NCBI RefSeq assembly: GCF_000718005.1
Contig: NZ_JODV01000024.1
Source: Actinoalloteichus_B caeruleus
GTDB lineage: Bacteria; Actinomycetota; Actinomycetes; Mycobacteriales; Pseudonocardiaceae
Direction: 5' to 3' (one strand)
DNA length: 64,000 nt
Positions within the stretch are counted from its first letter, which is position 1, and the number at the start of each line of letters is the position of its first letter. Below are positions 35,782-44,638 of the stretch, one piece after another. The position numbers and the translations under genes were made by a program. The notes beneath the pieces were generated by a model that did no database searches, was not told the origin of the DNA, and was given only the letters and a program-made list of their open reading frames with translations.

Positions 35782-36375
35782 GCTGCGCGAGCAGCGGTTT
35801 TCCAGGTTACGCGCTCCACGAAGCGCGCAGGAACCAGGCAAAACAGTCGACACGCCCGGGAATTGGTTGGGAGAGGTCAGGCGTGTCGCGTGACGCTTCC
35901 GATTCCCAAGCAGGATCATGACCCTCCGACCGAACCCGAATGACCGTTCTCGGGCTGTCCTCACGGCACTGGCGCCTCACGGTACCGGCCACCCCACGGC
36001 ATCCGGAACCGCGCTTCCGTCGGCGATCCGCGGCTTCGACCTCCCCCGTGCCAGCTACCGCGCATCCCCTCCCCGCCTTCGGTCGACGCGCACCCCGCGT
36101 CCGTGGCACGCGTTCCTCTCTCGCGGCTCGTCCGCTCCACGCCACGCCTGCGGCGTGTCCGCTGACGGTCCGGCGACAGCCGGTCCCCACGTCCGGGGAG
36201 GGCGAGGGGCCGTACGTCCGAAAAGGACCCTCCGGGAGTGCGCACTGGACGGCGGCTCTGGCCATCCTGAGGGCGGTTGTGCCGCCACCGTGCCCGTCGG
36301 CCGTGCTGAATAGGATGAGCTAGATCATCATTTCGAGTCCCGACCACACGTTGGGGTGAACTGGGGATTGGGACA
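35782..36375. promoter_or_regulatory. probable CRISPR leader and HSP90-gene promoter region
   Basis: The first 150 bases after the last repeat include A-rich patches (GGCAAAACAG, GGGAATTGG) and are the likely leader for leftward array transcription. Near 36311-36330 there is a TAGGAT hexamer and an interrupted palindrome (GATGA, six bases, TCATC), which may belong to the rightward HSP90 transcript. No protein-like frame is seen. Confidence 0.5.
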
Positions 36376-38148
36376 GTGAACCAGAAATTCCAGGTGGATC
36401 TTCGCGGAGTCGTCGATCTGCTCAGCCACCACCTGTACTCCAGCCCACGCGTCTACCTGCGGGAACTGTTGCAGAACGCCGTGGACGCCGTGACGGCCCG
36501 CCGCGTCGGAAATCCCGACGCCCCCGCCGCCATCGGGATCGAACTCACCGACCGCGCTCTCACCATCAGTGACACCGGGGTGGGCCTGACCGAGTCGCAG
36601 GTCCACGAACTCCTCGCCACCATCGGTCGCAGCTCCAAGCGGGACGAACTCGGTTTCGCCCGCCACGAGTTCCTCGGCCAGTTCGGCATCGGGCTGCTCT
36701 CCGCGTTCCTCGTGGCCGATGAGGTCCGCGTCGTGACCCGTTCGGTGAGCGGTGGTGCGGCGGTGGAGTGGCTCGGCCGGTCCGACGGGACGTACGCGAT
36801 CGGCCCGGCGGAGCGGGACGAACCGGGCACCACCGTCTCCCTCCGCGCCCGACGCGGCGCGGAGCAGTGGTTCGAACCGGAGACGGTGCGGGACCTCTGC
36901 CGGCTCTACGGTTCCCTGCTGCCCTTCCGGGTCACCGTCGCCGGTGAGGCCGTCAGCGGGGACGGGCCGCCGTGGCGGTCCGACGACCGGACCCCGGGGG
37001 AACGGGACGCGGACCTGCTCGGCTACGCCCAGGACACCTTCGGTTTCACCCCGTTCGACGTCATCGACCTCGCGGTTCCGGAGGCGGGGCTGACCGGTGT
37101 CGCCTACGTGCTGCCCTTCCCCGCGAACCCGGCCGAACGCGCCGGGCACCGGGTCTACCTGAAGCGGATGCTGCTCACCGAGAGCGGCGACGGGCTGTTG
37201 CCCGACTGGGCGTTCTTCGCCCGTTGCGTCGTCGACGCGGAGGGCCTGCGGCCCACCGCGAGCCGGGAGGCCCTGTACGACGACGGCCTGCTGGAGGCGA
37301 CCCGCGAGGCGCTGGGGGCCCGGCTGCGTGGCTGGATGACGGGGCTGGCCAGGACCCAACCGGCGCGGCTGGCCAGGTTCCTGAAGATCCACCACCTGGG
37401 GGTGAAGGCGCTCGCGCTGCACGACGACGAGATGCTGCGCCTCGTCGAGCGGTGGATGCCGATGGAGACCAACGTCGGCCGGATGACGCTGGCCGACTTC
37501 CGCGCGCGCCACGGCACGGTGCGGTACACGACGACGGCGGAGGACTTCCGCCAGTTGGCCGCCGTCGCGGCCGCCCAGGGCCTCGCCGTGGTCAACGGCG
37601 GCTACACCTACGACTCCGAGATCATCGACCGTCTCCCGGTCGTGGACGGGGACGCGGTGGTCGTGCGGCTCGACCCCACGGATCTGGTCACCCGCTTCGA
37701 ACCGGTCGACCCGGCGGAGGAACTGGCCGCGCGGCCGTTCGTCACCGCCGCGCAGGGGGTGCTCGACGGGCTGGGCTGTGAACTCGTGCTGCGCTCCTTC
37801 GACCCGGTCAACCTGCCGGTGCTGTACCTGGTCGACCGGTCGGCGGCCTTCCAGTCCGAGTTGCGTTCCACCCGGCAGCAGGTGGACGAACTGTGGGCCG
37901 GGGTGCTGTCGGCCTTCGAGAAACCCAGGGAGGACCGCCCGCGCCTGGTGTTGAACCACCGCAACGACCTGGTGCGGCGGGTCTGCGCCTCGCGGGATCC
38001 CGAGGCGGTGCGGTTGGCCGTCGAGTCGCTGTACGGGCAGGCCCTCCTGCTCGGCTACCACCCGATCCGGCCGGCGGACGCCGCCCTTCTGAACCGCTCG
38101 TTTCTCGGCCTGCTGGAGCGGGCCATTCCTTCGGAGGACCAGCAGTGA
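36376..38148 (+). CDS. HSP90/HtpG-family GHKL ATPase
   Basis: 590 residues, slightly shorter than HtpG (about 625). The Bergerat ATP fold is complete: RELLQNAVDA (Glu30, Asn34), ISDTGVGL (Asp66) and GQFGIGLLSAF. The middle domain has HRVYLKRMLL and the Arg of LRPTASREALYDD, which in HSP90 contacts ATP. The C-terminal third (about 400-590) is divergent and would dimerise. It is the actinomycete 'HSP90 family protein' type rather than canonical HtpG. The GTG start at 36376 follows GGGATTGGGA. Its stop overlaps the start of the TPR gene, so the two are translationally coupled and probably act together. Confidence 0.9.
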   Translation: MNQKFQVDLRGVVDLLSHHLYSSPRVYLRELLQNAVDAVTARRVGNPDAPAAIGIELTDRALTISDTGVGLTESQVHELLATIGRSSKRDELGFARHEFLGQFGIGLLSAFLVADEVRVVTRSVSGGAAVEWLGRSDGTYAIGPAERDEPGTTVSLRARRGAEQWFEPETVRDLCRLYGSLLPFRVTVAGEAVSGDGPPWRSDDRTPGERDADLLGYAQDTFGFTPFDVIDLAVPEAGLTGVAYVLPFPANPAERAGHRVYLKRMLLTESGDGLLPDWAFFARCVVDAEGLRPTASREALYDDGLLEATREALGARLRGWMTGLARTQPARLARFLKIHHLGVKALALHDDEMLRLVERWMPMETNVGRMTLADFRARHGTVRYTTTAEDFRQLAAVAAAQGLAVVNGGYTYDSEIIDRLPVVDGDAVVVRLDPTDLVTRFEPVDPAEELAARPFVTAAQGVLDGLGCELVLRSFDPVNLPVLYLVDRSAAFQSELRSTRQQVDELWAGVLSAFEKPREDRPRLVLNHRNDLVRRVCASRDPEAVRLAVESLYGQALLLGYHPIRPADAALLNRSFLGLLERAIPSEDQQ

Positions 38149-40940
38149 GCCACAGCGAGCAGGAGGTCGAGGAGATGCTGCGGGCGGCTTGGCGGCTGCC
38201 CTACGGTGCCTCCCAGGTGGCCGCCGCCGAGGAGGTGGTCCGGCGGTCGGACGCGGTGGGGCGTCCGGGGTTGCGGTACGCGTCCCGCATCCTGGCGGTG
38301 GCGGCGTACCAGTACGGCGGCGAACCGGCGAAGATGGTCGTGCCGTTCTCCTGGTGCCTGGCCGCCTACGACCGGGGTGAGTCGGATTCGCGGTTCGACC
38401 ACCAGTTGTTCTGGTACTTCAAGGGCGTGATCGGGGCGTTGACCTCCTTCCCCGAGGTGTCGCTCGACCGGACCAGGGCGGTGTTGGCCGACATGGAGCG
38501 GCGCTACCGGCTCGCCGGTCACGGCGTGGGTCCGGTGCACCAGCGCCGCGCGAGGGTGCACCGGCACCTCGGTGACCTCGACGCCGCCGAGGAGGAGTAC
38601 CGGTTGTGGTGCGCCAGCCCCCGGAGCGCGATGTCCGACTGCGCGGGCTGCGAACCGAGCGAGAAGGTGTACCACCTCGAGGACACCGGCCGGTACGAGG
38701 AGGCGGTGGCGCTGGCCGCGCCGGTCCTCGACGGTGAGCTGGCGTGCACCGAGCAGCCGCACGGCATCCTGACCGCGCTGCTCCGGCCCTACCTGCGGGT
38801 GGGGGCGCTCGACGACGCCGCCGACGCGCACCGCCGCGCCTACCGGGCCGTGCAGCACGACAGGAGCGAACTGGCCCTGGTGGCCGAGCACATCCGGTTC
38901 TGCGCGTTGAGCGGCAACGAGGTGCGCGGGCTGGAACTCGTGGAACGGCACCTCGGGTGGCTTGACGAGCCGCCGTCCCCGATGACCGAGATGGAGTTCG
39001 CCGCCGCGGCCTCCCGCACCCTTGACCTGATCGTGGCCCGGGGGCACGGCGACGACCCCGTGCGTCGTCCCGGTTTCCGGGAGCGGGAGGCGACGACGGT
39101 GCCGGTGGCGCGGCTGCGGGACGAGCTGGCCGATCGGGCGCTGGCGGTGGCGGCGCGGTTCGACGAACGCAACGGCACCTCCCACCAGAGCGAGTCCGTG
39201 CGCGGCCAGCTCGTCGAGGAACCGCTGGTCGACCACCTGCCGTTGTCCGGTCTGGTGCGGCGGGGCCGGTCCGGGCAGGCGCCGGCGACCGCGCCGACCG
39301 CGCCGGGTGAGCCGCCGACGGCCGAGGTACTGCCGGAGCGTCCGGAGGCGCTGGCCGAGCTCGCCGAGCGGGAGATGTGGTTCGAGAACGACGGGCGGGC
39401 GGCGTCCGCGTGGGAGCGGTTCGACGAGCTGTGCCCGCACCCGGAACCCGCGTTGCTGGCCCGGCGTCTGGTGGCGCACGGGTTCCGCCTCGCCGACGGT
39501 GACGTCGAACTGGCCCAGGAGACCTGGCGGCGGGCGATGACCCTGTTCGCGCGGGTGGGGGACCTGGTGCGGGAGAACGAGACGCGGACCCGGTTGGGCG
39601 TGCTTCTCTGCCAGGGTGGGCGGTCCGAGGAGGGGCTCGCCGAGATCAACCGGGGCCTGTTGGCGCTCGACGGTGACGGCCACCGGGGCGAGGCGCTGCG
39701 GGCCCGGTGCCGGCTGGCGGCGGCCTACCACCTCAGCGACCGGACCGACGATGCCGTGGAGTTGTTGGCGGAGGCGGTCGAGCGGGCGGAACGGTTCGGT
39801 GACCGCGTGGTGTTGGCCGGGGTGGTCGCGCAGCACGCGCGGTTCGCCAGCCAGGCCGGGCTGGACGCGCGCACCCGGCTGCTGCCGTTGTGGGAACGGG
39901 CGTTGGAGGAGTTGGAGGCGTTCCCGCCCTCCACGCTGTTGCGCCGCGTGCAGTTCGGGTTGGCCTCGCTGCGGGCGAACCTGGGGGAGTTGCCCGGCGC
40001 GTACGGCCTGTTCGCCGAGGCGGCCCGCACCGACGAGTCCGCGCTCCGGTTCGCCGCCCTGCACCGCAGGGCGCAGGTGGCGTTGAACCTGGGCCGGTCG
40101 CTGGAGGCCCAGGAGCAGTTGACCGACCTCGTCGTGGACCTGGAGGAGGACGGGCAGGCGGAGCGGGCGGCCTACGTGCGGCTCGACCTGGCCGACGCCT
40201 GCCTTCGCATCGAACTGCCCGACGAGGCGGCGGAGGCCACCGAGGAGGCGCTGCCGGCGCTGGAGCGGCTCGGTGACGTCGACGAGCTGTACCGGGGGCG
40301 GTTCCTGCTCGCGCAGTCCTACCGGGCGTTGGGGCATGTCGAGCAGGCGCTCGCCCTCTTCGACGAGCTCGTGGAGTACTGCGAGCGGGAGGAGAACCCG
40401 GCCGGGGTGGCGCAGATGCACGGCCACGTCGCCGACGTGTTGGACGAGCAGGACCGCGACGCCGAGGCGGCGGAGCGTTACCTGCGGGCCGCCGAGGCCT
40501 GTCGGCGGGCCGAGCGGCGGGTGGAGGAGTTGGAGAACCGGCGGAAGGCCGCGTTGTCCTGGCACTGGGCGGGGGAGGGTGAGCGGGCGTGGGAGGTGCT
40601 GTCCGGTGCGGACGAGCTGGCCGCGGAGCTGCCCGCCGGTGATCCCGCCGTGGGCTGGCAGCGGGCGCGCCTGTCCTACGACGCCGCCCGGATCCTCGCC
40701 GCCCTGGGACGGCTGGACGACGGATTGCCCAGGGCGTCGGCGGCCGCGGCGGGTTTTCGGGCCTTGGACGGGCGGGTGGAGGCGGCGATCGCCGACGTGC
40801 TGCGGGGGCGGATGTTGATCGACCTGGACCGGCGGGACGAGGCCGAAGTGGTGTTGACCCACGCGTTGGACGAGCTTCCGGAGGGCGCCGACAACTACCG
40901 GGAGCGGGTGGCGGAGCTGTTGGCGGAGTTGCGGGGTTGA
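38145..40940 (+). CDS. large tetratricopeptide-repeat protein
   Basis: 931 residues from the GTG at 38145, which overlaps the HSP90 stop by four bases and has GGAGGACC upstream. Almost the whole length is helical repeats, for example GVLLCQGGRSEEGLAEINRG, RAQVALNLGRSLEAQEQLTD and SYRALGHVEQALALFDELVE. A conserved N-terminal region (SHSEQEVEEMLRAAWRLPYG) precedes them. There is no enzymatic motif, signal peptide or membrane segment. TPR proteins bind the C-terminus of eukaryotic HSP90, so a co-chaperone or client-adaptor role for the neighbouring ATPase is a reasonable inference. Confidence 0.88.
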   Translation: MSHSEQEVEEMLRAAWRLPYGASQVAAAEEVVRRSDAVGRPGLRYASRILAVAAYQYGGEPAKMVVPFSWCLAAYDRGESDSRFDHQLFWYFKGVIGALTSFPEVSLDRTRAVLADMERRYRLAGHGVGPVHQRRARVHRHLGDLDAAEEEYRLWCASPRSAMSDCAGCEPSEKVYHLEDTGRYEEAVALAAPVLDGELACTEQPHGILTALLRPYLRVGALDDAADAHRRAYRAVQHDRSELALVAEHIRFCALSGNEVRGLELVERHLGWLDEPPSPMTEMEFAAAASRTLDLIVARGHGDDPVRRPGFREREATTVPVARLRDELADRALAVAARFDERNGTSHQSESVRGQLVEEPLVDHLPLSGLVRRGRSGQAPATAPTAPGEPPTAEVLPERPEALAELAEREMWFENDGRAASAWERFDELCPHPEPALLARRLVAHGFRLADGDVELAQETWRRAMTLFARVGDLVRENETRTRLGVLLCQGGRSEEGLAEINRGLLALDGDGHRGEALRARCRLAAAYHLSDRTDDAVELLAEAVERAERFGDRVVLAGVVAQHARFASQAGLDARTRLLPLWERALEELEAFPPSTLLRRVQFGLASLRANLGELPGAYGLFAEAARTDESALRFAALHRRAQVALNLGRSLEAQEQLTDLVVDLEEDGQAERAAYVRLDLADACLRIELPDEAAEATEEALPALERLGDVDELYRGRFLLAQSYRALGHVEQALALFDELVEYCEREENPAGVAQMHGHVADVLDEQDRDAEAAERYLRAAEACRRAERRVEELENRRKAALSWHWAGEGERAWEVLSGADELAAELPAGDPAVGWQRARLSYDAARILAALGRLDDGLPRASAAAAGFRALDGRVEAAIADVLRGRMLIDLDRRDEAEVVLTHALDELPEGADNYRERVAELLAELRG

Positions 40941-40957
40941 CGTCCACGCCGTCGGTG

Positions 40958-40992
40958 CGGGGGCTCCGGGTGTCGCGGTCCCGGAGCCCCCG
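40958..40992. terminator. bidirectional terminator hairpin
   Basis: A perfect 13-bp stem CGGGGGCTCCGGG (40958-40970) and its complement (40980-40992), with a nine-base loop, lies in the 55-bp gap between the convergent TPR gene and TetR gene. It can terminate both transcripts. Confidence 0.8.
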
Positions 40993-40995
40993 GCG

Positions 40996-41628
40996 TCAGC
41001 GTCGGGTCAGGGCCTGGCGGACGTAGGCGGTGACGGCGATCTTGGCCTGTTCCAGGATGGCGGGGTCGCCGTCCGGGTTCTCCTGGAAGGCCAGTCGCAG
41101 CAGGTGGTCGCCGATCTCGACGCCGACGCGGCAGGCGAGCGCGACGAGTTCGGGTCGGTGGGCGGCCTCGGGTTGTTCGGCCAGGACGGTCCGGAGCCGT
41201 TCGGCGACCCGGCTGCTGTTGTCGCGGTCCTTGGCGGCGAGCCGGCCGTCGAGGTGGCCGCCCAGCCAGAGCACCCGGTACCCGGGTTCGGTGCGGTAGA
41301 GGCTGGCGTAGCCGTCGACCAGTTCGGACACCACCTGGTCGAGGCCCACCGTGTGGTGTTCGACGGCCGAGGAGATGTCGTCGGTGATGTCGAGGAACCG
41401 GTCGAGGTAGCCCGCGACGAGGGCGTCGACGATGCTGTCCCGGTCGCGGAAGAGGTGGTAGAGGGAGCTCACCGGTATTCCGGCGACGGCGGCCACCCTG
41501 CTGGTGGTGACGGCCGCGTAGCCCTCACCGACCAGCAGTTCCTCCGCCGCGGCGAGGATGCGGCGTGCTCGTTCCTGGGTGCGCGCCTGCGCTGGTCGAC
41601 GTCGGTAGCCGGGGATCGCTGTGCTCAC
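40996..41628 (-). CDS. TetR-family transcriptional regulator
   Basis: 210 residues. The helix-turn-helix is AAVTTSRVAAVAGIPVSSLY followed by HLFRDRDSIVDALV. The C-terminal domain (EPGYRVLWLGGHLDGRLAAKD) is typical of the actinomycete TetR_C group. The GTG start at 41628 lies inside the 3' end of the upstream SDR gene, an overlap of 104 bp. It is the distal gene of the SDR-TetR unit and the best candidate to bind the 21-bp palindrome at 42636-42656. Confidence 0.88.
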   Translation of the reverse strand: MSTAIPGYRRRPAQARTQERARRILAAAEELLVGEGYAAVTTSRVAAVAGIPVSSLYHLFRDRDSIVDALVAGYLDRFLDITDDISSAVEHHTVGLDQVVSELVDGYASLYRTEPGYRVLWLGGHLDGRLAAKDRDNSSRVAERLRTVLAEQPEAAHRPELVALACRVGVEIGDHLLRLAFQENPDGDPAILEQAKIAVTAYVRQALTRR

Positions 41629-42586
41629 GTGCTGCCCTCGCCTTTCCGTCCTGCCGGTCCGGGGTCGGGCCCGGGTTCCGCGGATCGCCTCCTCCTGGCC
41701 GGCTCGCCCCGGTGATGATCCGGTCCATGATCGCGTTCGCCACTCCCGGCGCGGCGCCGGCCACCCACCGCAGCCCCCTGGTGCGCCAGTCCGGGATGAT
41801 GACCGGATGTCCTCGTTGGGTGCCGGCGAGGATGGCTTCGGCGACCCGGCTCGCGCTCAGGGGGCGGATCGTTCCGGAGAGGGCGCGCAGCTCGGGGGGT
41901 TTGAGCGGGGTTTCCTGGGCGAGCATCGGGGTGTCGACGTCGGGTGGGTAGACGGCGCTGACGCGGACGCCGGCCGGGCGGAGCTCCTGGCGCAGCACCT
42001 CGGTGAGCCCCCGCACGGCGAACTTGCTGGGCGAGTACGCGCCGTAGCCGAACACCCCGAGGATCCCCGCGACGGACACGACGCAGGTCAGGGTGCCGTG
42101 CCCGGCGGCGGTCATGGCGGGTACCACGGCGCGCACGGAGTGGAGGGTGCCGAAGTAGTTGACCTCCATGATGGAGCGGAACGTGTCGTCGGACAAGCGG
42201 TGGAAGTAGCCGGGTTCGGTGATCCCGGCGCAGGTGAACAGGGAGTGGCACGGGCCGTGTTGCTCGGCGAGGCCGGCGAGCGTGTCGCGGGTGGCGCCGA
42301 GGTCGGTGACGTCCAGGGCGCGGGTCACCAGGCGCGGGGTGGTGGTGGCGCGGCGGGTGAGCCGGTCGAGGTGTTCGTCGTCCAGGGCGACGGCGCTGAC
42401 CCGGGCTCCGAGGTGGAGGAGCCGGTCCACCAGGGCCAGTCCGATCCCGCTCGACCCCCCGGTCACCACGGCGTGGCGTCCCGCCCAGAAATCAGGGGAG
42501 GGGTGCCGGCGCGGCGGCCAGTGGCGCGCCGTGGTCGCGGGCACCGGGTGGGGGTGGCGGGATGGTTTCTCCGGTGTCACCGGCAT
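41525..42586 (-). CDS. short-chain dehydrogenase, 3-ketodihydrosphingosine reductase-like
   Basis: 353 residues from the ATG at 42586, behind GGAGG. It has TGGSSGIGLALVDRL, the CAGI motif, the catalytic VVSVAG and YSPSKFAVRGL, then VSAVYPPDVDTPML, the signature of the KDSR/TSC10 branch. The C-terminus has RTRGLRWVAGAAPG and then about 55 low-complexity residues that overlap the TetR gene. Relatives reduce 3-ketosphinganine or other long-chain ketones, and here the substrate is only a guess. It is divergent from a flavin monooxygenase gene. Confidence 0.85.
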   Translation of the reverse strand: MPVTPEKPSRHPHPVPATTARHWPPRRHPSPDFWAGRHAVVTGGSSGIGLALVDRLLHLGARVSAVALDDEHLDRLTRRATTTPRLVTRALDVTDLGATRDTLAGLAEQHGPCHSLFTCAGITEPGYFHRLSDDTFRSIMEVNYFGTLHSVRAVVPAMTAAGHGTLTCVVSVAGILGVFGYGAYSPSKFAVRGLTEVLRQELRPAGVRVSAVYPPDVDTPMLAQETPLKPPELRALSGTIRPLSASRVAEAILAGTQRGHPVIIPDWRTRGLRWVAGAAPGVANAIMDRIITGASRPGGGDPRNPGPTPDRQDGKARAAREHSDPRLPTSTSAGAHPGTSTPHPRRGGGTAGR

Positions 42587-42635
42587 GGCACGGACCTCCG
42601 GGAGGGACTTGACCGCGTGCTGATCTTGGGAGTAT

Positions 42636-42656
42636 AACTCGAATTCAATTCGAGTT
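42636..42656. promoter_or_regulatory. 21-bp palindromic operator
   Basis: Perfect 9-bp arms AACTCGAAT and ATTCGAGTT flank TCA. The palindrome sits in an AT-rich pocket in the 93-bp gap between the divergent SDR-TetR and FMO genes, 50 bp from one start and 24 bp from the other. It is the expected site for the TetR encoded at 40996-41628. Confidence 0.8.
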
Positions 42657-42679
42657 CCGCTTTCTTCTCGGGGTTGGTG

Positions 42680-44047
42680 ATGACCACCAGGAAACGTCCG
42701 TCGGGTTCCGGTGGTCCCGCGTCGACATCGGACCGGTATCTCGTCATCGGCGCCGGACCCGCCGGTCTGGCGCTCGCCGCCGCGTTCCGGCGTCGGTCCA
42801 TTTCCTTCGACCTCGTCGACCGACATCACGCGATCGGCGGATTGTGGGATCGGGAGAATCCGGGGACGCCGCTCTACGATTCCGCGCATTTCATCAGCTC
42901 CCGCACGATGTCCGCCTTCGCGGGATTCCCGATGCCGGCGCGCTACCCGGACTACCCGGGCCACCGCCTGATCCTGGACTACCTGCGGGAGTTCGCGGCG
43001 CACCACGACGTCCACGAGCACTTCACCGGCGGGCGGGCGGTGACCTCCGCCCGGCCGGAGCCGTCGGGCGGCTGGGCGGTGAGCTTCTCCGACGGGCGCT
43101 CCCACCGGTACGCGGGCCTGGCGGTCGCCACCGGGCGGCAGTGGACGCCCCGGAGGCCCGAGTGGCCCGGTGCCTTCGACGGTGAGCTGATCCACGCCAG
43201 GGACTACGACGGGCCCGGACGGCTGCGGGGGCGTCGGGTGCTGGTCGTCGGGGGCGGGAACTCGGGGGTGGACATCGCCTGCGACGCGGCGACGGCGGCG
43301 GTCGAGACCCGGTTGAGCCTGCGGCGCGGCTACCACGTCATCCCGAAGTACGTGCTGGGCCGGCCGGCCGACGTCTTCGCCGCCCAGAGCCCGCCGCTGC
43401 CGGCGTGGCTGCGGCAGGCGGTGATGCGGCGCCTGCTCCGGCTGCTCGCCGGCAGGCCAGAGGACTACGGCCTCCCCGCGCCCGACCACCGCATCTTCGA
43501 GAGCCACCCCATCCTCAACGACCGCATCCTGCACCACCTCGGCCACGGCGACGTCACGGCGGTTCCCGACGTGGTCGCCTTGGAGGGGCCCGAGATCCGC
43601 TTCACCGACGACAGCACCTGGCGTCCCGACCTGGTCATCCAGGCCACCGGCTACCGGGTGGACTTCCCGTTCCTGCCGCCGGGGCTCGTGGGGGCTGGGG
43701 CCGGGACACCCGACCTCTACCTCCACGTGCTGGACCGGCGGCGCCCCGACCTGTTCTTCCTCGGTCTCTTCGAGACGGACGCCGGCGCGTTCCCGTTGTT
43801 GAGCCGGCAGGCGGACCTGGTGGCCAGCGCGGTGCTGACCCACCGGGTCGGTGGACCGGCCGCCCGGCTGCTCGCGGTCCGCAAGCAGCTGCGGCCCAAC
43901 CTCAGCGGCGGTGTCCGCCACCTCGCCAGCCCCCGGCACCGCGCCTACGCCGACCAGCGGGTCTACCGGCGGGAGCTGGAGCGCGCCCACCGGGAGCTGG
44001 AGGCGTTGCGGGCTGGTGGTGATCCGTCCCGGTGGCGTGACCACTGA
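42680..44047 (+). CDS. flavin-containing monooxygenase-like protein
   Basis: 455 residues from the ATG at 42680 (GTG and TTG codons directly before it are also in frame). The FAD fold is YLVIGAGPAGLALAAAF and the NADPH fold VLVVGGGNSGVDIACDA. Between them are LWDRENPGTPLYD and ELIHARDYDGPG, and then IQATGYRVDFPFL, the ATGY motif of FMOs. It would N-, S- or Baeyer-Villiger-oxygenate a substrate. Sharing an operator with the ketoreductase-like SDR suggests that both handle the same lipid or ketone. Confidence 0.9.
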   Translation: MTTRKRPSGSGGPASTSDRYLVIGAGPAGLALAAAFRRRSISFDLVDRHHAIGGLWDRENPGTPLYDSAHFISSRTMSAFAGFPMPARYPDYPGHRLILDYLREFAAHHDVHEHFTGGRAVTSARPEPSGGWAVSFSDGRSHRYAGLAVATGRQWTPRRPEWPGAFDGELIHARDYDGPGRLRGRRVLVVGGGNSGVDIACDAATAAVETRLSLRRGYHVIPKYVLGRPADVFAAQSPPLPAWLRQAVMRRLLRLLAGRPEDYGLPAPDHRIFESHPILNDRILHHLGHGDVTAVPDVVALEGPEIRFTDDSTWRPDLVIQATGYRVDFPFLPPGLVGAGAGTPDLYLHVLDRRRPDLFFLGLFETDAGAFPLLSRQADLVASAVLTHRVGGPAARLLAVRKQLRPNLSGGVRHLASPRHRAYADQRVYRRELERAHRELEALRAGGDPSRWRDH

Positions 44048-44638
44048 CCACCACGCGAACGGGCTCGACCGGGTGCCGCGCCCGGGAGCCCGTCTCCGAC
44101 CGGCGGGGCGGCCCGCGGGTCGGCGCAGACCCTGTTGCGGGAGGTGAGACGGTCCGGTTCGACCGCGCGCGGTGGTCGGACCGGGCCACCCCCTCCCGGT
44201 CCGGAGCCCCGGCCGGCGCGCACCACCTCGTGGCCGCGAACCGAGGGGCGACGAGGCCCGGAGGCCGAGCCGGGTCTCGGCCCGCCGGAGCACGACGACC
44301 GCCGGCGGGAGACGCGTCGAAAAGATCACCACGAAAATTTCGGATCTCGGCCCGCTGGTTTTTCCCGGGGTTCGGCCGCGTCCTCCCGCGGAATTCGTCG
44401 AGGGGAACGAGGAAAAGGAGCGGCCCACGCTGAGGTGCCTCGCCAGGAGTGGACCGGTGTTCCGATGATCGGCGGCGGGAGAACGCGGGGGCCCGCCGTT
44501 CGGCGGAAGCGCGGACGCTAATCTACCGCCTCACCGAGTTCGCCGTCCGGGAGAACGGGTGCCGTTCCCGGTTCCCCGAATTTCGTCACCGGCGCGCGAA
44601 CCGGTTCCGGGACTGGCGGGGCAACCACGGGGGATTCC
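44048..44638. other. 591-bp region upstream of cas6, no gene seen
   Basis: No protein-like frame is seen. The segment 44318-44370 is unusually A/T-rich for this window (GAAAAGATCACCACGAAAAT, then GGTTTTTCCC) and has a near-palindrome around GAAAATTTC. It may hold the cas6 promoter. There is no CRISPR repeat copy in it. Confidence 0.45.

Noticed and set aside
34485..35921. Long open frames through the CRISPR array encoding a recurring AILTGPGGPVQ-like peptide
   Set aside because: The repeated peptide is only the translation of the 37-bp repeat; spacers of 35-39 nt differ in sequence and length, and no start site or ribosome binding site supports a repeat protein.
36055..36347. Leftward frames between the CRISPR array and the HSP90 gene
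   Set aside because: Arg/Gly-rich translations without motifs. The segment is better read as leader and promoter DNA.
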